Assembly (NCBI GenBank): GCA_002840685.1
Contig: PHBU01000016.1
Span: 53,587 to 117,586 of the forward strand
Length of the DNA: 64,000 bases
Direction: 5' to 3'
Origin: Chloroflexi bacterium HGW-Chloroflexi-6
Lineage (GTDB): Bacteria > Chloroflexota > Anaerolineae > Anaerolineales > Villigracilaceae
The notes under the pieces are model-generated. The model had not been told where the DNA came from, searched no databases, and saw only the letters and a program-made list of their open reading frames with translations. Of the stretch, positions 42,189-50,727 are shown one piece after another (position 1 is the first letter of the stretch; each line of letters starts with the position of its first letter). A program made the translations under genes and the position numbers.

Positions 42189-44090
42189 TTAGCGGCCATC
42201 CCAGCACAAATTGCGTTTCTTGGATTCTTTTTCAGGGTCTTCGACGCCGGGGCCGTATTCGCAAACTGCGCGCCAGGGCTGGTAATTGGTGGTAAATCTA
42301 TCGACAAAGTGGATTTTGTCACCCATCATAACGGTGCGGTTAACGGTGATATCGGCCCCATCGGCAGCCCAATCGATTTGTTTGAAATCTTTATCGCCGA
42401 TGGCCGGGTTGAGCTGCAACGCAGCGGGTGGGGCCGGGACAACGTTTTGGGGGCCGGTCGTATCCCACTGCACGCTGCGCCCGTCGTGGGTCGAGTAGAA
42501 CTTCCAGGTCAGGGTCTGGCTCTGGGATGAGAAATAGGTTTCCATCAGCAGCCAGTAGGGGGTGTCGTTGGTGAATTTGAAATCGACCAATGGGAAGTAA
42601 ACGGTGGCATCCAGCCCGGCCAGGGTCGGGTCGATGCCGCTGGCCGATTGTTCGTAATAAGAAACACGATAGGCGTGGGCGTAGCGCTCCGGGATGGGGA
42701 ATCCGCCGAAGAAGGCGGCCCGGAACAGGGTGGTGCTGACCTGGCAGACGCCGCCGCCGACACCCTGGATGGTTCGTCCGCCGTAGATGATCAGGGCTTC
42801 GGCATAGCCGCTGTCGAGGCTTATGTCGCCGAGGGCGTTGCCCATCGAGAAGGTTTCGCCGGGCGCAACCAGCAGCCCGTGGAATTGGGCAGCCGCGGTC
42901 TGGATGTTTTGCATGCGCGAGGCGCTCGAGCCGCGGAAGTGGGAAGTGTAGGTAATTACGTTTTCGATGATGCCCAGTTCGGCGCCGTTGGCGGTGTCGC
43001 TGACTTTCGGTTCTTTGATGATGATTTGCAGGCTGGCATTGGGTTCGCCACGCGCGATGACCTGTTCGATGGCTTCCAGCGAAGCCTCCAAATCCACTTC
43101 GCGGCCCTGGCTGGATGGGGCGATGGTTTCAAGCAGGCGGGTCTCATCGTTAAAAACAAAGCGGGCGTTTTGTTCCTGGCGGTTGACCTGGCGCGCAATT
43201 TGCTCGAGCAGCGTGCGCAGTTTGTTGCGGTCGAGTTCCAGTTGGTAGGTTGAATTGGTCTCAGCCTGGATTTTGCGCACCTGCAGCATGGGAGCCAGGT
43301 CTTGCGGGGCGATTTGCCAGGGACCGGAGTCGCCGGTGGGCAGGCTGATCGTGAAGGGAGCGGATAAGAGCCGCCGGGCCTGATCTGCCTGTTCTTCGAT
43401 GTTGAGTACATCAGGAGCCTGTTCGACGATCACCAGCGGCACTTCGCCATCGCGGAAGGCTGCCAGTTGGGCATTGAGCAGGATGAGTGAATTGTCTACA
43501 TTCAGCACGCGCCCGATCTGGCCCGAGGCGGCGATCACTTCGGTGCCGTTGATCTCGAGACGGGCTTCTTGCAGAGGCTGGTTGATCTCCGTGCCGATAT
43601 TTTGCAGGTAGGCGTGGGCCAGGCGCTGGTCGAACAGGCTTTGCGGCGATAAATCCACGCCGACACGCAGGCTGTTCAGTTGATTATTGACGCTTGCGAA
43701 GGGGTTGGCGTCCCGCCCGAACTTGAAAGCGCTGTCGGCGCTGGCTTGGGGGTCGAAGATCAGCCCCAGTTGGGCGGGTGTTGTCACCCAGACCTGTTCG
43801 CCGTCGCGGAAGACGACCCGTCCGCTGTAGGGATAGGTCAATTCGGTGCTGAGTTTGACGGCGGCCTCGGCGGTGTTCATGCCTGAGACATCCACCCCGG
43901 CCACCGAGACACCGGGGAAGATGCGGCCGGCGTACAGGATGCGGAATCCGAATGAGAGCAGGGAGGTAACTGCCACGAAGATGAAAATGCCGCCCATCAG
44001 GGCCGCGCTCATTTGCGCCAGCACCATGCCGGTCTCGGACTGGTTTCTTTGCGGGTTGTGCCGCACGAAGCGGCGGGTTGTATTTTCCAT
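42189..44090 (-). CDS. VanW-family protein with peptidoglycan-binding-type repeats
   Basis: A 633-residue exported protein: transmembrane helix (about 24-50), two YoaR-type PG_binding_4 domains (about 70-330, starting FPGVSVAGVDVSGMNTAEAA), and a VanW domain with TYTSHFRGSSASRMQNIQ, LVAPGETFSMG, IYGGRTIQGVGGGVCQVSTT and ERYAHAYRVSYY. VanW is of unknown biochemistry, linked to cell wall processes. Its neighbours, an LCP protein and a HerA-like ATPase, fit an envelope role. Confidence 0.92.
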   Translation of the reverse strand: MENTTRRFVRHNPQRNQSETGMVLAQMSAALMGGIFIFVAVTSLLSFGFRILYAGRIFPGVSVAGVDVSGMNTAEAAVKLSTELTYPYSGRVVFRDGEQVWVTTPAQLGLIFDPQASADSAFKFGRDANPFASVNNQLNSLRVGVDLSPQSLFDQRLAHAYLQNIGTEINQPLQEARLEINGTEVIAASGQIGRVLNVDNSLILLNAQLAAFRDGEVPLVIVEQAPDVLNIEEQADQARRLLSAPFTISLPTGDSGPWQIAPQDLAPMLQVRKIQAETNSTYQLELDRNKLRTLLEQIARQVNRQEQNARFVFNDETRLLETIAPSSQGREVDLEASLEAIEQVIARGEPNASLQIIIKEPKVSDTANGAELGIIENVITYTSHFRGSSASRMQNIQTAAAQFHGLLVAPGETFSMGNALGDISLDSGYAEALIIYGGRTIQGVGGGVCQVSTTLFRAAFFGGFPIPERYAHAYRVSYYEQSASGIDPTLAGLDATVYFPLVDFKFTNDTPYWLLMETYFSSQSQTLTWKFYSTHDGRSVQWDTTGPQNVVPAPPAALQLNPAIGDKDFKQIDWAADGADITVNRTVMMGDKIHFVDRFTTNYQPWRAVCEYGPGVEDPEKESKKRNLCWDGR

Positions 44091-44135
44091 AAGTTTGTTT
44101 TTTATTCGATATTTGGTGCTTGAAGGATCGCTGAT

Positions 44136-44732
44136 TTAACCAAACAGGCGCGGGATCAACATCGGTGTGCGGGTTTTATACTCGGCGTATTGCTGGCCGA
44201 AATCGCGCAGCAGCTTTCGTTCTTCAAAGATTGCGCCGATGATAAGGTAAAGGCTCATCACAATCCACAGCGCCAGGCGGTTGAGCGTCATTGCCGGGGT
44301 CAGCCAGATGAAAACCAACCCGGCAGAGTAAAGCGGATGGCGAACATAATGATACAGTCCGCTGGTGGTCAGTTGCGCTTTTTCAGCATTTTCAGCGCGA
44401 ATCAGCTGGCTCAGGCCGATAAATTCCCAGACGCCGGTCTGGATCACGCCAACCACGAGGGCCACCACCGCGAGCGCCTGCCCCAGCAGGGACAAATATA
44501 GCCAGGGCGCGGGAATGCTGTAAAGGGGCTGGTCGGGCAGAATGACGAGCAAGGCCAGGACTGGCAAAAAGCTGATGACTGAGAAAATGTTATAGCCAAA
44601 ACGGTAAAACCTGCCTGTTGCGGCTGGCCCAAAAGTGCGGGTCGAGAGGTCTTTTGCAGCGTGCGAAGCCAGCAGGGAGTGTACCACGCCCCATATGGCA
44701 GACGCTGCTACCAGTAAAAGAGTTCCGTTCAT
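44136..44732 (-). CDS. Isoprenylcysteine carboxylmethyltransferase/NnrU-like membrane protein
   Basis: A 198-residue protein with about five transmembrane helices. The C-terminal part holds GLYHYVRHPLYSAGLVFIW and EERKLLRDFGQQYAEYKTRTPMLIP, the SAM-binding signature of the ICMT/PEMT/NnrU membrane methyltransferase group. Substrate unknown, possibly lipid or isoprenoid-linked. The ATG at 44732 has AAGGAAAG upstream and lies 7 bp after the HerA-like stop; the longer open frame overlaps that gene and is rejected. Confidence 0.8.
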   Translation of the reverse strand: MNGTLLLVAASAIWGVVHSLLASHAAKDLSTRTFGPAATGRFYRFGYNIFSVISFLPVLALLVILPDQPLYSIPAPWLYLSLLGQALAVVALVVGVIQTGVWEFIGLSQLIRAENAEKAQLTTSGLYHYVRHPLYSAGLVFIWLTPAMTLNRLALWIVMSLYLIIGAIFEERKLLRDFGQQYAEYKTRTPMLIPRLFG

Positions 44733-44739
44733 GCTTTCC

Positions 44740-47307
44740 TTATTCCGGGCCAAAGGCCGGGATCTCTTGCACCTGGCCGGAGCCGGAAACAAGGTAGCAG
44801 GGTTTCCAGGCGATGCCGAAGTATTCGACAAAGATGTCCGATTTTTTGGGCGTGAGCGGGATTTCGCTGACCTGATTGACGATCGAGGCCCAGCGCTCGT
44901 TGCTTTCTTCAACCATTTGGGCGCGGCGCGCCTGTAATTCGGCGATTTGCTGCTCAAACTGCTGAATGGCCTGGGCCGATTGTTCTACATCCGCTTTGGA
45001 TTGCTGGGTCATGCGGTTTTTGGTCAGTTGGGTGGTCAGGCTCTTTTTGCGGCCAATCCCAAAGACGCTCGCGCCGATTTCAGCCAGATTGCCGCGTTCT
45101 TCCCATTTACGCTGTTCGTATTCGACCTGGTCCTGGGTCAGTTCACGTTCTTCGCGCCTGAGCCGGTCTTGCAGGGTGTTCAACTGGCGGTCGATGGTGG
45201 CGGCCATTTTTGCAATTTCACGGTCGCGGTTGTCGCGGGCGGTGTCGGCGCAGGCTTTGCGGAAATCGGCAGCGCTGACATCGGGCCCGGCGTAAACTTT
45301 CAAGGCCTGGTTGGCACGGGCGTTGACGGAGGTGCTGCGGTAGACCCAGTCTGTAAAATCGCGCTGCAGGTTGGTCAGCAGGCGGGCATCGCTGAGCGGG
45401 GCCGGCAGGGATTCGTAACGGGCCTGGGGCGAAGCGTCGCGTTCCAGTTTGTCCAATCCGGGGCCCTGGTAGGGGGAGCTTTCCCAGCGCACAACGCCGC
45501 GCGGGTCGAGGGCTTCAACCAGAACAATGCGCGGGATCTCGCTGTCGACTCCGTAGCGCCGGTCGAAAAAGCGGACGCGGGCGGCCGCCAGCAGGGTTGG
45601 GCGATATAAGATGGCTTCGATACGTCCGTCGGGGGATGGATTTGTGTTGGCGGCGCGCCAGGCTTCGGTGATGGAATAATTGACCGGCAGGAAAAATTCG
45701 GCGATGCCGTTGGGGGCGTGCGGACGGGTCTGGGTACCGGGCAGGCCGTTTGCCGTTTTGGCGGCGGGAGCTGGCGCTGCGGCGACAGCCGGCATGGGTT
45801 CGAAGTCGGGTTCGAGTTCGGCGGCCGAAAAGCTGATCGGCTGGAGCTTGCTGAGATCAGGCTGGGAGTTGGATGGCGCATTTTGACGGGAGGCAGGCTG
45901 GGTTGAGTCCGCTGCGGGGTGCAGCCGGTTCAAAGCCGGGATCTGGGCACGGGTCAACGGCCCGGCCAGGAAGTTCATCGCCCAGCGCGTTTGAAATAAA
46001 ACCGGCTGGCCGGTGTGGATGTTGTGCAGCAGGAAGGTGCGCTTGCCCAAGCCGGAGATGATTTTGTCGTAGGCGTTGCGGTCGAGGTCGGCGCTGGCCC
46101 CTTGCAGACCGTCGAGCAGGCGCTGCTTGTCGCGTTCGGTTTGTAATTTTCCGACAAACCACGATCCTGCATTCGAAAGGGCCTTGTAATCGACATCGAC
46201 TGGGTTCTGGGTGGCCAGCACCAGCCCAACGCCGAAGGCGCGCGCCTGTTTGAGCATGCGCAACAAGGGGGTTTTGCTGGGCGGGTTGGATTGAGGCGGC
46301 AGGTAGCCGAAAATCTCATCGAAATACAGGATGGCGCGCAGGGAGGTCGAGCCGCTCTGGGTGCGCATCCAGGCTTCAAAGGCCGAGATCAACAGGGTGG
46401 TGAAGAACATGCGCTCGCCCTCGCTTAGGTGGGCGGTGTAAAAGACGGTCTGGCGCGGGCGGCCATCGGGGCTGAAGAGAAAGTCGGGAATATAGAGCGG
46501 TTGTCCTTCGCGCCAGCTCTGGAAGCCGGGCGAGGCCAGGATGTTGTTAAGGGTCATGGCCAGGTCGGTGCGTTCTTTGGCCGCGAAGAAATTTTCGATC
46601 GGGAAGGCGCCCAGTTTGTCGAAGGGCGGGTTTTGAACTTTGATGACCAGTTCAGTCATGTCGAGCGGTTTGTTGTTGCTCCAGGCATCTTCGAAAATGT
46701 TCGAGAGCAGGATGTGTTCACGCGAACGGAGCGGGTCGACATCGTTCAGGCCGACCAGCCCCAGCAGGGCTGTGACGGTGCTCGAGATCTTCTCGCGCAG
46801 GATCTCTTTGTTGCCTTCCCAGGGCAGGTCGGGCGCTTCGAGCGAGGAGAGCACGCTGACCTGTTTGCCGGCATCTGAACCGGGGGTGTAAACGCTGTAT
46901 TGGGCGGCATTCGCCAGGGCGCGGATGCGTTCGGGGGTGATATCCCATTCGGCCAGGCCACTGCGCCAGCGTTCGGCGGTTTCACTGGCGGCCTGCTCGA
47001 GGCTTTTGCCCTGACGGCGGACGGTGTCGGCATCCAGCCAGGGAGAAAAATCAGCCGGGGCCAGCTCGGGGAAGTGTAGGAGCAGGTTGGTCAGGTCGCC
47101 TTTGGGGTCGATCAGGATGGCCGGGATGCCCTGCAAGGCGGCTTCTTCCATTAAAGAAATGCACAGGCCGGTCTTGCCCGAGCCGGTCATACCGGTCACG
47201 ACGGCGTGAGTGGTCAGGTCGGTGGGGTTGTAGTACAGGGGTTGTTTGGTGACCTGCGCGCTGGCAGGGTCAAAAATGCGGCCGAGGTAGAAATGAGTAT
47301 CTTTCAT
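44740..47307 (-). CDS. HerA/VirB4-like ATPase with coiled-coil C-terminus
   Basis: An 855-residue FtsK/HerA-class ATPase: Walker A TGMTGSGKTG (residues 38-47), AILIDPKGDL, Walker B AILYFDEIFGYLPP and the sensor LVLATQNPVDVD. After about residue 430 comes a Pro/Ala-rich linker, a domain of unknown type, and a coiled coil (about 730-820, DRQLNTLQDRLRREERELTQ). This DUF87-type arrangement is found in many bacteria without a nuclease partner. No NurA is adjacent. The ATG at 47307 is chosen, seven codons into the frame. Confidence 0.85.
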   Translation of the reverse strand: MKDTHFYLGRIFDPASAQVTKQPLYYNPTDLTTHAVVTGMTGSGKTGLCISLMEEAALQGIPAILIDPKGDLTNLLLHFPELAPADFSPWLDADTVRRQGKSLEQAASETAERWRSGLAEWDITPERIRALANAAQYSVYTPGSDAGKQVSVLSSLEAPDLPWEGNKEILREKISSTVTALLGLVGLNDVDPLRSREHILLSNIFEDAWSNNKPLDMTELVIKVQNPPFDKLGAFPIENFFAAKERTDLAMTLNNILASPGFQSWREGQPLYIPDFLFSPDGRPRQTVFYTAHLSEGERMFFTTLLISAFEAWMRTQSGSTSLRAILYFDEIFGYLPPQSNPPSKTPLLRMLKQARAFGVGLVLATQNPVDVDYKALSNAGSWFVGKLQTERDKQRLLDGLQGASADLDRNAYDKIISGLGKRTFLLHNIHTGQPVLFQTRWAMNFLAGPLTRAQIPALNRLHPAADSTQPASRQNAPSNSQPDLSKLQPISFSAAELEPDFEPMPAVAAAPAPAAKTANGLPGTQTRPHAPNGIAEFFLPVNYSITEAWRAANTNPSPDGRIEAILYRPTLLAAARVRFFDRRYGVDSEIPRIVLVEALDPRGVVRWESSPYQGPGLDKLERDASPQARYESLPAPLSDARLLTNLQRDFTDWVYRSTSVNARANQALKVYAGPDVSAADFRKACADTARDNRDREIAKMAATIDRQLNTLQDRLRREERELTQDQVEYEQRKWEERGNLAEIGASVFGIGRKKSLTTQLTKNRMTQQSKADVEQSAQAIQQFEQQIAELQARRAQMVEESNERWASIVNQVSEIPLTPKKSDIFVEYFGIAWKPCYLVSGSGQVQEIPAFGPE

Positions 47308-47356
47308 GAATGGCTCCCAATTTGGCAATAATGAAATAACTATAACATAAACGGGT

Positions 47357-47385
47357 AAAGCTGGAATTAAAATTCAGCCGGTTTC
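47357..47385. repeat. Block B repeat, copy 1
   Basis: These 29 bp are identical to 49765-49793 and contain the small hairpin GCTGGAAT/ATTCAGC. Part of the spacer sequence of the cassette-like array. Confidence 0.75.
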
Positions 47386-47480
47386 AAGGGGCAAGGTTCA
47401 GGGAGATGTAAACGCCTTATGCTACGAGTATTGCGTAAATATCCAAGCCAGGGCGGCCTGTTTCAGCTTGTTTTTGCCAG

Positions 47481-47600
47481 ATTCAGTTTAGAAACTTAAC
47501 CAAAGAGCAGTAAAATACGAACAGTTTTCCACGCTATTTTAATCCATACCCATCCATAGACCGTTTCGGGGTGAAATGGCGGGTAATGCAATTGTTAGGC
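47481..47600 (+). repeat. Array spacer: block C and right boundary, copy 1 (attC-like end)
   Basis: Block C (from ATTCAGTTTAGA at 47481) matches 48850-48898. It is followed by TGAAATGGCGGGTAATGCA (47572-47590, repeated exactly at 49896-49914), and ends with GTTAGGC (47594-47600), which fits the GTTRRRY core of integron attC sites. The rest of the 338-bp gap from 47308 shows nothing else but block B. Confidence 0.6.
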
Positions 47601-47645
47601 GCTTGCCTTGCGCACATCAAAACAAAAAGGATGGAAATTGAAATC

Positions 47646-48614
47646 ATGGTGATGTTGATTCGTAAAGTTCTTGTTTCATTGGTGATTATTTTGAGCATCA
47701 TTAGCATGCTGGGTTGTACTGCATTAGCCCCAACACCTACACCAACCGCAACGGTTACAAGTACGGCGACAACAACTCCAACCAAAACGCCAGTTCCAAC
47801 AGCAACGGTTACTTTAACTCCAGAGCCATCACCTACGGCAACAACGCCTCCCGTACCGACAATTTCTGTTAATGATCTGTCTGCTCTTTCGATGTCAAAT
47901 GAATGTCGGGCAGTTGTTGATGGATTGTATAACTTGAAAAAAGATTTAGGATTGCCTGATCATTTCACAGCAGAAAATCCAGTTCGGCTAGATTCTGAAT
48001 TCAACCCCAATTTATATTTCAACGTTCTCACTCACTTAAAACTCACGTCGGGCTATAAACTCGACTACATTTACTTCAATGATGAATTAGGCGGTTTACC
48101 GCTTGTTTATGCACGCAAATCAAGTAGTGCTCCTTTCCAATCGTATACAGAACTTCTCAAATCATTTGATGAAGAAATGTCGGGAGAACGATCCTATGGG
48201 GAGTTAAGGCACAAGTACGATTATCTGGAGAAAATTCAAATAGATAAAATGCCAGAAAGTTATTTTGAGTTTGTTACGATGGCATTTCTCGGTGACCAAT
48301 TTTATCTTTGGTGGCATGGCTTATATAATGACGCAAAAATCCTTTGTGATGCGAGCGATATGCAATATGTTTACGCTGATATGAAGGGCTTCGAAATTGA
48401 ATTCCCGCAAGGCGTGAAAAATGGGATAGAAGAAATAGATTTCAGCCCCGTTGTGATTGTTGGCGAGAGCGACGTTACTGTTCGTTATGTGACCTTCACA
48501 AAATGGGGTGGCTTTTTTGAAAATGTGTATGTGATGGATAAGGATAATCCAATGCAGTTACTCGATGTAAAATTCAACCCACTAATTGAATACGATTGTG
48601 GTATTAATTTTTAG
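47646..48614 (+). CDS. Putative lipoprotein of unknown function (array gene 1)
   Basis: A 322-residue protein with a lipoprotein signal (LVIILSIISMLGC), a Thr/Pro-rich linker of about 50 residues and a C-terminal domain of about 240 residues that I do not recognise (aromatic-rich, for example GDQFYLWWHGLYNDAK). Codon use is much more AT-rich than in the flanking genes. Three in-frame ATGs compete (47631, 47646, 47652); 47646 has the best spacing from AAGGATGG. It lies 45 bp after an attC-like GTTAGGC core, as a gene cassette would. Confidence 0.65.
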   Translation: MVMLIRKVLVSLVIILSIISMLGCTALAPTPTPTATVTSTATTTPTKTPVPTATVTLTPEPSPTATTPPVPTISVNDLSALSMSNECRAVVDGLYNLKKDLGLPDHFTAENPVRLDSEFNPNLYFNVLTHLKLTSGYKLDYIYFNDELGGLPLVYARKSSSAPFQSYTELLKSFDEEMSGERSYGELRHKYDYLEKIQIDKMPESYFEFVTMAFLGDQFYLWWHGLYNDAKILCDASDMQYVYADMKGFEIEFPQGVKNGIEEIDFSPVVIVGESDVTVRYVTFTKWGGFFENVYVMDKDNPMQLLDVKFNPLIEYDCGINF

Positions 48615-48639
48615 GCAAGTTTCGTAATGGGCAAAAACC

Positions 48640-48725
48640 GCCCACCGATTACCCGCACCGAAAATGGATGGGTAAAAAGTGAAGAAAAAGGCCTGGCATC
48701 TGGAAAAAGATGGCGGGTCTTTTTT
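48640..48725 (+). repeat. Array left boundary plus shared terminator (block A), copy 1
   Basis: GCCCACC then GATTACCCGC (48640-48656) is an inverted version of the GCGGGTAAT right boundary. It is followed by block A, which includes a terminator hairpin with GGCC...GGGTC arms and a T-run (48685-48725). The same block recurs at 49655-49742 and 50511-50597. Confidence 0.65.
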
Positions 48726-48747
48726 CTTTAATTTCCACAATCCAGAC

Positions 48748-48843
48748 AGACCTGACAGGTCTTATCGCGCGCCCGACCTGCCTTGATTTTTGCATGGACG
48801 TAGGCATCTTTGCGCCAGGTCTTGCTGGAGACCTGTCAGGTCT
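48748..48843. mobile_element. 96-bp TIR element, copy b
   Basis: AGACCTGACAGGTCT (48748-48762) and AGACCTGTCAGGTCT (48829-48843) bound an interior that matches copy c (50620-50715) in the opposite orientation. Non-autonomous, MITE-like. Confidence 0.8.
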
Positions 48844-48849
48844 TGTAAG

Positions 48850-48960
48850 ATTCAGTTTAGAGACTACACAATGAGCAGTAAAATATGGACAGTTTTTTAT
48901 GCTATTGAAATTGCGTATAGACATTTTGCGGTGGAATGGTGGGTAATGCAGTAGTTGGCT
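48850..48960 (+). repeat. Array spacer: block C and right boundary, copy 2
   Basis: Block C at 48850-48898, then a diverged right boundary (TGGAATGGTGGGTAATGCA) ending GTTGGCT (48954-48960), a near-match to the attC core. The 431-bp gap 48615-49045 is otherwise block A and the 96-bp element. Confidence 0.55.
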
Positions 48961-49045
48961 GGCTTCCCTGCAAAACAGAAGTGTTTCTATGAAATATAGG
49001 ATTCCTTTGATTGTCTCATATCTTATTCGATAGCAAATAATCAAG

Positions 49046-49543
49046 ATGGTAGGTAATATGAACAATAAAAACGAACGCATCCTCTTTTCTTCCAACAAAG
49101 TGAAAACAACAGTCAATTTTTTCAATCTTATTGTTGGTTTGGTCTTGATTGCAGTGGGTATTATCTTTTTGGTTTCTCTTGGAAACATAGTTGGCTGGCT
49201 TTTTATAATCCCCGGTGGATTGAATGTTATCATTTCCATCATGCTCTTACTCCCAAATAGAAATTACCTTCGTTTAAGTTATGAGGGGTTCATTGTTTGT
49301 TCCACTTTCGGTAAACGTCGATACCTTTGGTCAGATATAGAATTATTTACGATTGCACAAATTAGGGCAAGGCAAATGGTTGTCTTCAATTTCACGAAAC
49401 AATACAAAAAATCTGAAATATTGCGCCACGTTGCAAAGACACTCAGCGGCTTTGAAGGCGCATTGCCTGACACTTACGGCATGTCGCTAAATGAAATTAC
49501 TGCTTTGCTTAACGATTTCAGAAGTCAGTACAAAAGCACCTAA
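49046..49543 (+). CDS. Small two-helix membrane protein, STM3941/PH-like (array gene 2)
   Basis: A 165-residue AT-rich gene. Two adjacent transmembrane helices (about 28-48 and 52-72) precede a PH-like soluble domain (YLRLSYEGFIVCSTFGKRR, LWSDIELFTI) that ends LPDTYGMSLNEITALLNDF, a C-terminal pattern shared with STM3941-like proteins often seen as orphans. An alternative ATG is at 49058. The stop is followed at once by ACCTAAC (49538-49544), fitting the RYYYAAC core at the other end of an attC site. Confidence 0.6.
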   Translation: MVGNMNNKNERILFSSNKVKTTVNFFNLIVGLVLIAVGIIFLVSLGNIVGWLFIIPGGLNVIISIMLLLPNRNYLRLSYEGFIVCSTFGKRRYLWSDIELFTIAQIRARQMVVFNFTKQYKKSEILRHVAKTLSGFEGALPDTYGMSLNEITALLNDFRSQYKST

Positions 49544-49654
49544 CAAAGCAGGTTTAATATTTTTTATCTAGCCAAAAATGGAATTCCGTGTAAAACCTTT
49601 ATCAGGTAATGGCACATCTTATTTTCAGCCAGCGAGTTTTGCGCAACAGAAAAA

Positions 49655-49742
49655 CGCCTACCAATTAACAGCACCGACAATGGACGGGTAAAAAGTGAAT
49701 GAAAAAGGCCTCGCATCTGGAAAAAGATGCCGGGCCATTTTT
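49655..49742 (+). repeat. Array left boundary plus block A terminator, copy 2
   Basis: CGCCTACCAATTAACAGC (49655-49672) begins the boundary; its CCAATTAA is inverted as TTAATTGG at 49914-49921. The block A terminator is at 49702-49742. Confidence 0.6.
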
Positions 49743-49764
49743 CTTGGTGAGAGTTTTGACAGGG

Positions 49765-49924
49765 AAAGCTGGAATTAAAATTCAGCCGGTTTCGCTGCAC
49801 AAAGTTCAGGGAAGGGTTTTGGTAACGTCTCATGCTAGAATAAGTACAGTTTCTCACTCTGTTTAATCTGTAGCCGTCCACAAACCGTTTCGCGCTGAAA
49901 TGGCGGGTAATGCATTAATTGGGC
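49765..49924 (+). repeat. Block B copy 2 and right boundary copy 3
   Basis: Block B (49765-49793) is identical to 47357-47385. The right boundary TGAAATGGCGGGTAATGCA is at 49896-49914 and ends ATTGGGC (49918-49924), a weak core match. The 421-bp gap 49544-49964 holds only these repeats. Confidence 0.6.
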
Positions 49925-49964
49925 CGCTGCTCGATAACATAGAAATCGGGATAATCAGATAGTT

Positions 49965-50462
49965 ATGGAACCTCGGGCATCAAGTGATACGGCTTTTTTG
50001 TTGACTGTGAAAGACTGGATTGAACAGAATAAAGAAGTTCTTGTTCTGTTGCGTTATTCCCGAGCCGCGGGAAGCAAAGATTTTGAACTCTTTAATTCTT
50101 TTGCTTCCTTTGAGCACAGGTTGTCACTTCTCTCGCCCCAAACATCAATAATAGTTTTCGGCACCCCGCAATTACCTATTCGCGGAACAGTTGATAATAA
50201 TTTTATAAATCAAGCACTTTCACTCATTCCAGATGGCGCAGAGTTCCTTATATTCAACCCTATTCCAACGCATGAAGGAAAGTATTCTTGGCATTCTTGC
50301 ATAATTGGTGAAACGGGCAACGAATTAGTAGCCAGACTAAAAGAACATTATGGGCAGTCTCTCTTTCTTGGTTTATATCCTGAGTGGATTCAGGATAATG
50401 AAAATGTAATTTCTGCAACTGTTCCAGACGAGACAGGAAAAGTCATAGTTGGTATTTACTAA
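49965..50462 (+). CDS. Hypothetical protein (array gene 3)
   Basis: A 165-residue soluble protein of no family I recognise. It has alternating strands and helices (TSIIVFGTPQLPIRG, AEFLIFNPIPTHEGKYSW) and no signal peptide. Base composition is AT-rich like its two neighbours in the array and unlike the genes on either side. The same-orientation layout and flanking repeats suggest it arrived as a cassette. Start is the first ATG after the right boundary; no clear ribosome site is visible. Confidence 0.5.
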   Translation: MEPRASSDTAFLLTVKDWIEQNKEVLVLLRYSRAAGSKDFELFNSFASFEHRLSLLSPQTSIIVFGTPQLPIRGTVDNNFINQALSLIPDGAEFLIFNPIPTHEGKYSWHSCIIGETGNELVARLKEHYGQSLFLGLYPEWIQDNENVISATVPDETGKVIVGIY

Positions 50463-50510
50463 CGGAATTTGTTTCGTCATAAATAGCAGATTGACTTACA
50501 AATAATAAGA

Positions 50511-50597
50511 GCGGCCCTCGATTAACTGGATGTCAAGGGATGAGCCAAAAGTGAATGAAAAAGGCCTCGCATCTGGAGAAAGATGGCGGGCCTTTTT
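50511..50597 (+). repeat. Array left boundary plus block A terminator, copy 3
   Basis: GCGGCCCTCGATTAAC (50511-50526) is roughly inverted to TTAATTGGGCCGC at the start of array gene 3. Block A terminator at 50558-50597. No further right boundary follows, so the array ends here. Confidence 0.55.
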
Positions 50598-50619
50598 CTT
50601 TAATTTCCATAATTCAGAT

Positions 50620-50715
50620 AGACCTGACAGGTCTCCGGCGAAACCTGGCGCAAAGGCACCCATGCCCACGCAAAAATCAAGGCAGGCCGGGCGCGCGATA
50701 AAACCTGTCAGGTCT
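50620..50715. mobile_element. 96-bp TIR element, copy c
   Basis: Bounded by AGACCTGACAGGTCT (50620-50634) and AAACCTGTCAGGTCT (50701-50715); interior is the reverse complement of copy b with scattered differences. Confidence 0.8.
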
Positions 50716-50727
50716 TGTATAAACCCA

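Noticed and set aside
44947..45609. 220-codon open frame opposite the HerA-like gene
   Set aside because: Antisense shadow with low-complexity Gly/Val content; the HerA-like gene has clear motifs on the other strand.
47308..50727. CRISPR array in the repeat-rich AT region
   Set aside because: The repeats are long, few, imperfect and separated by genes; there are no short regularly spaced repeats and no cas genes.
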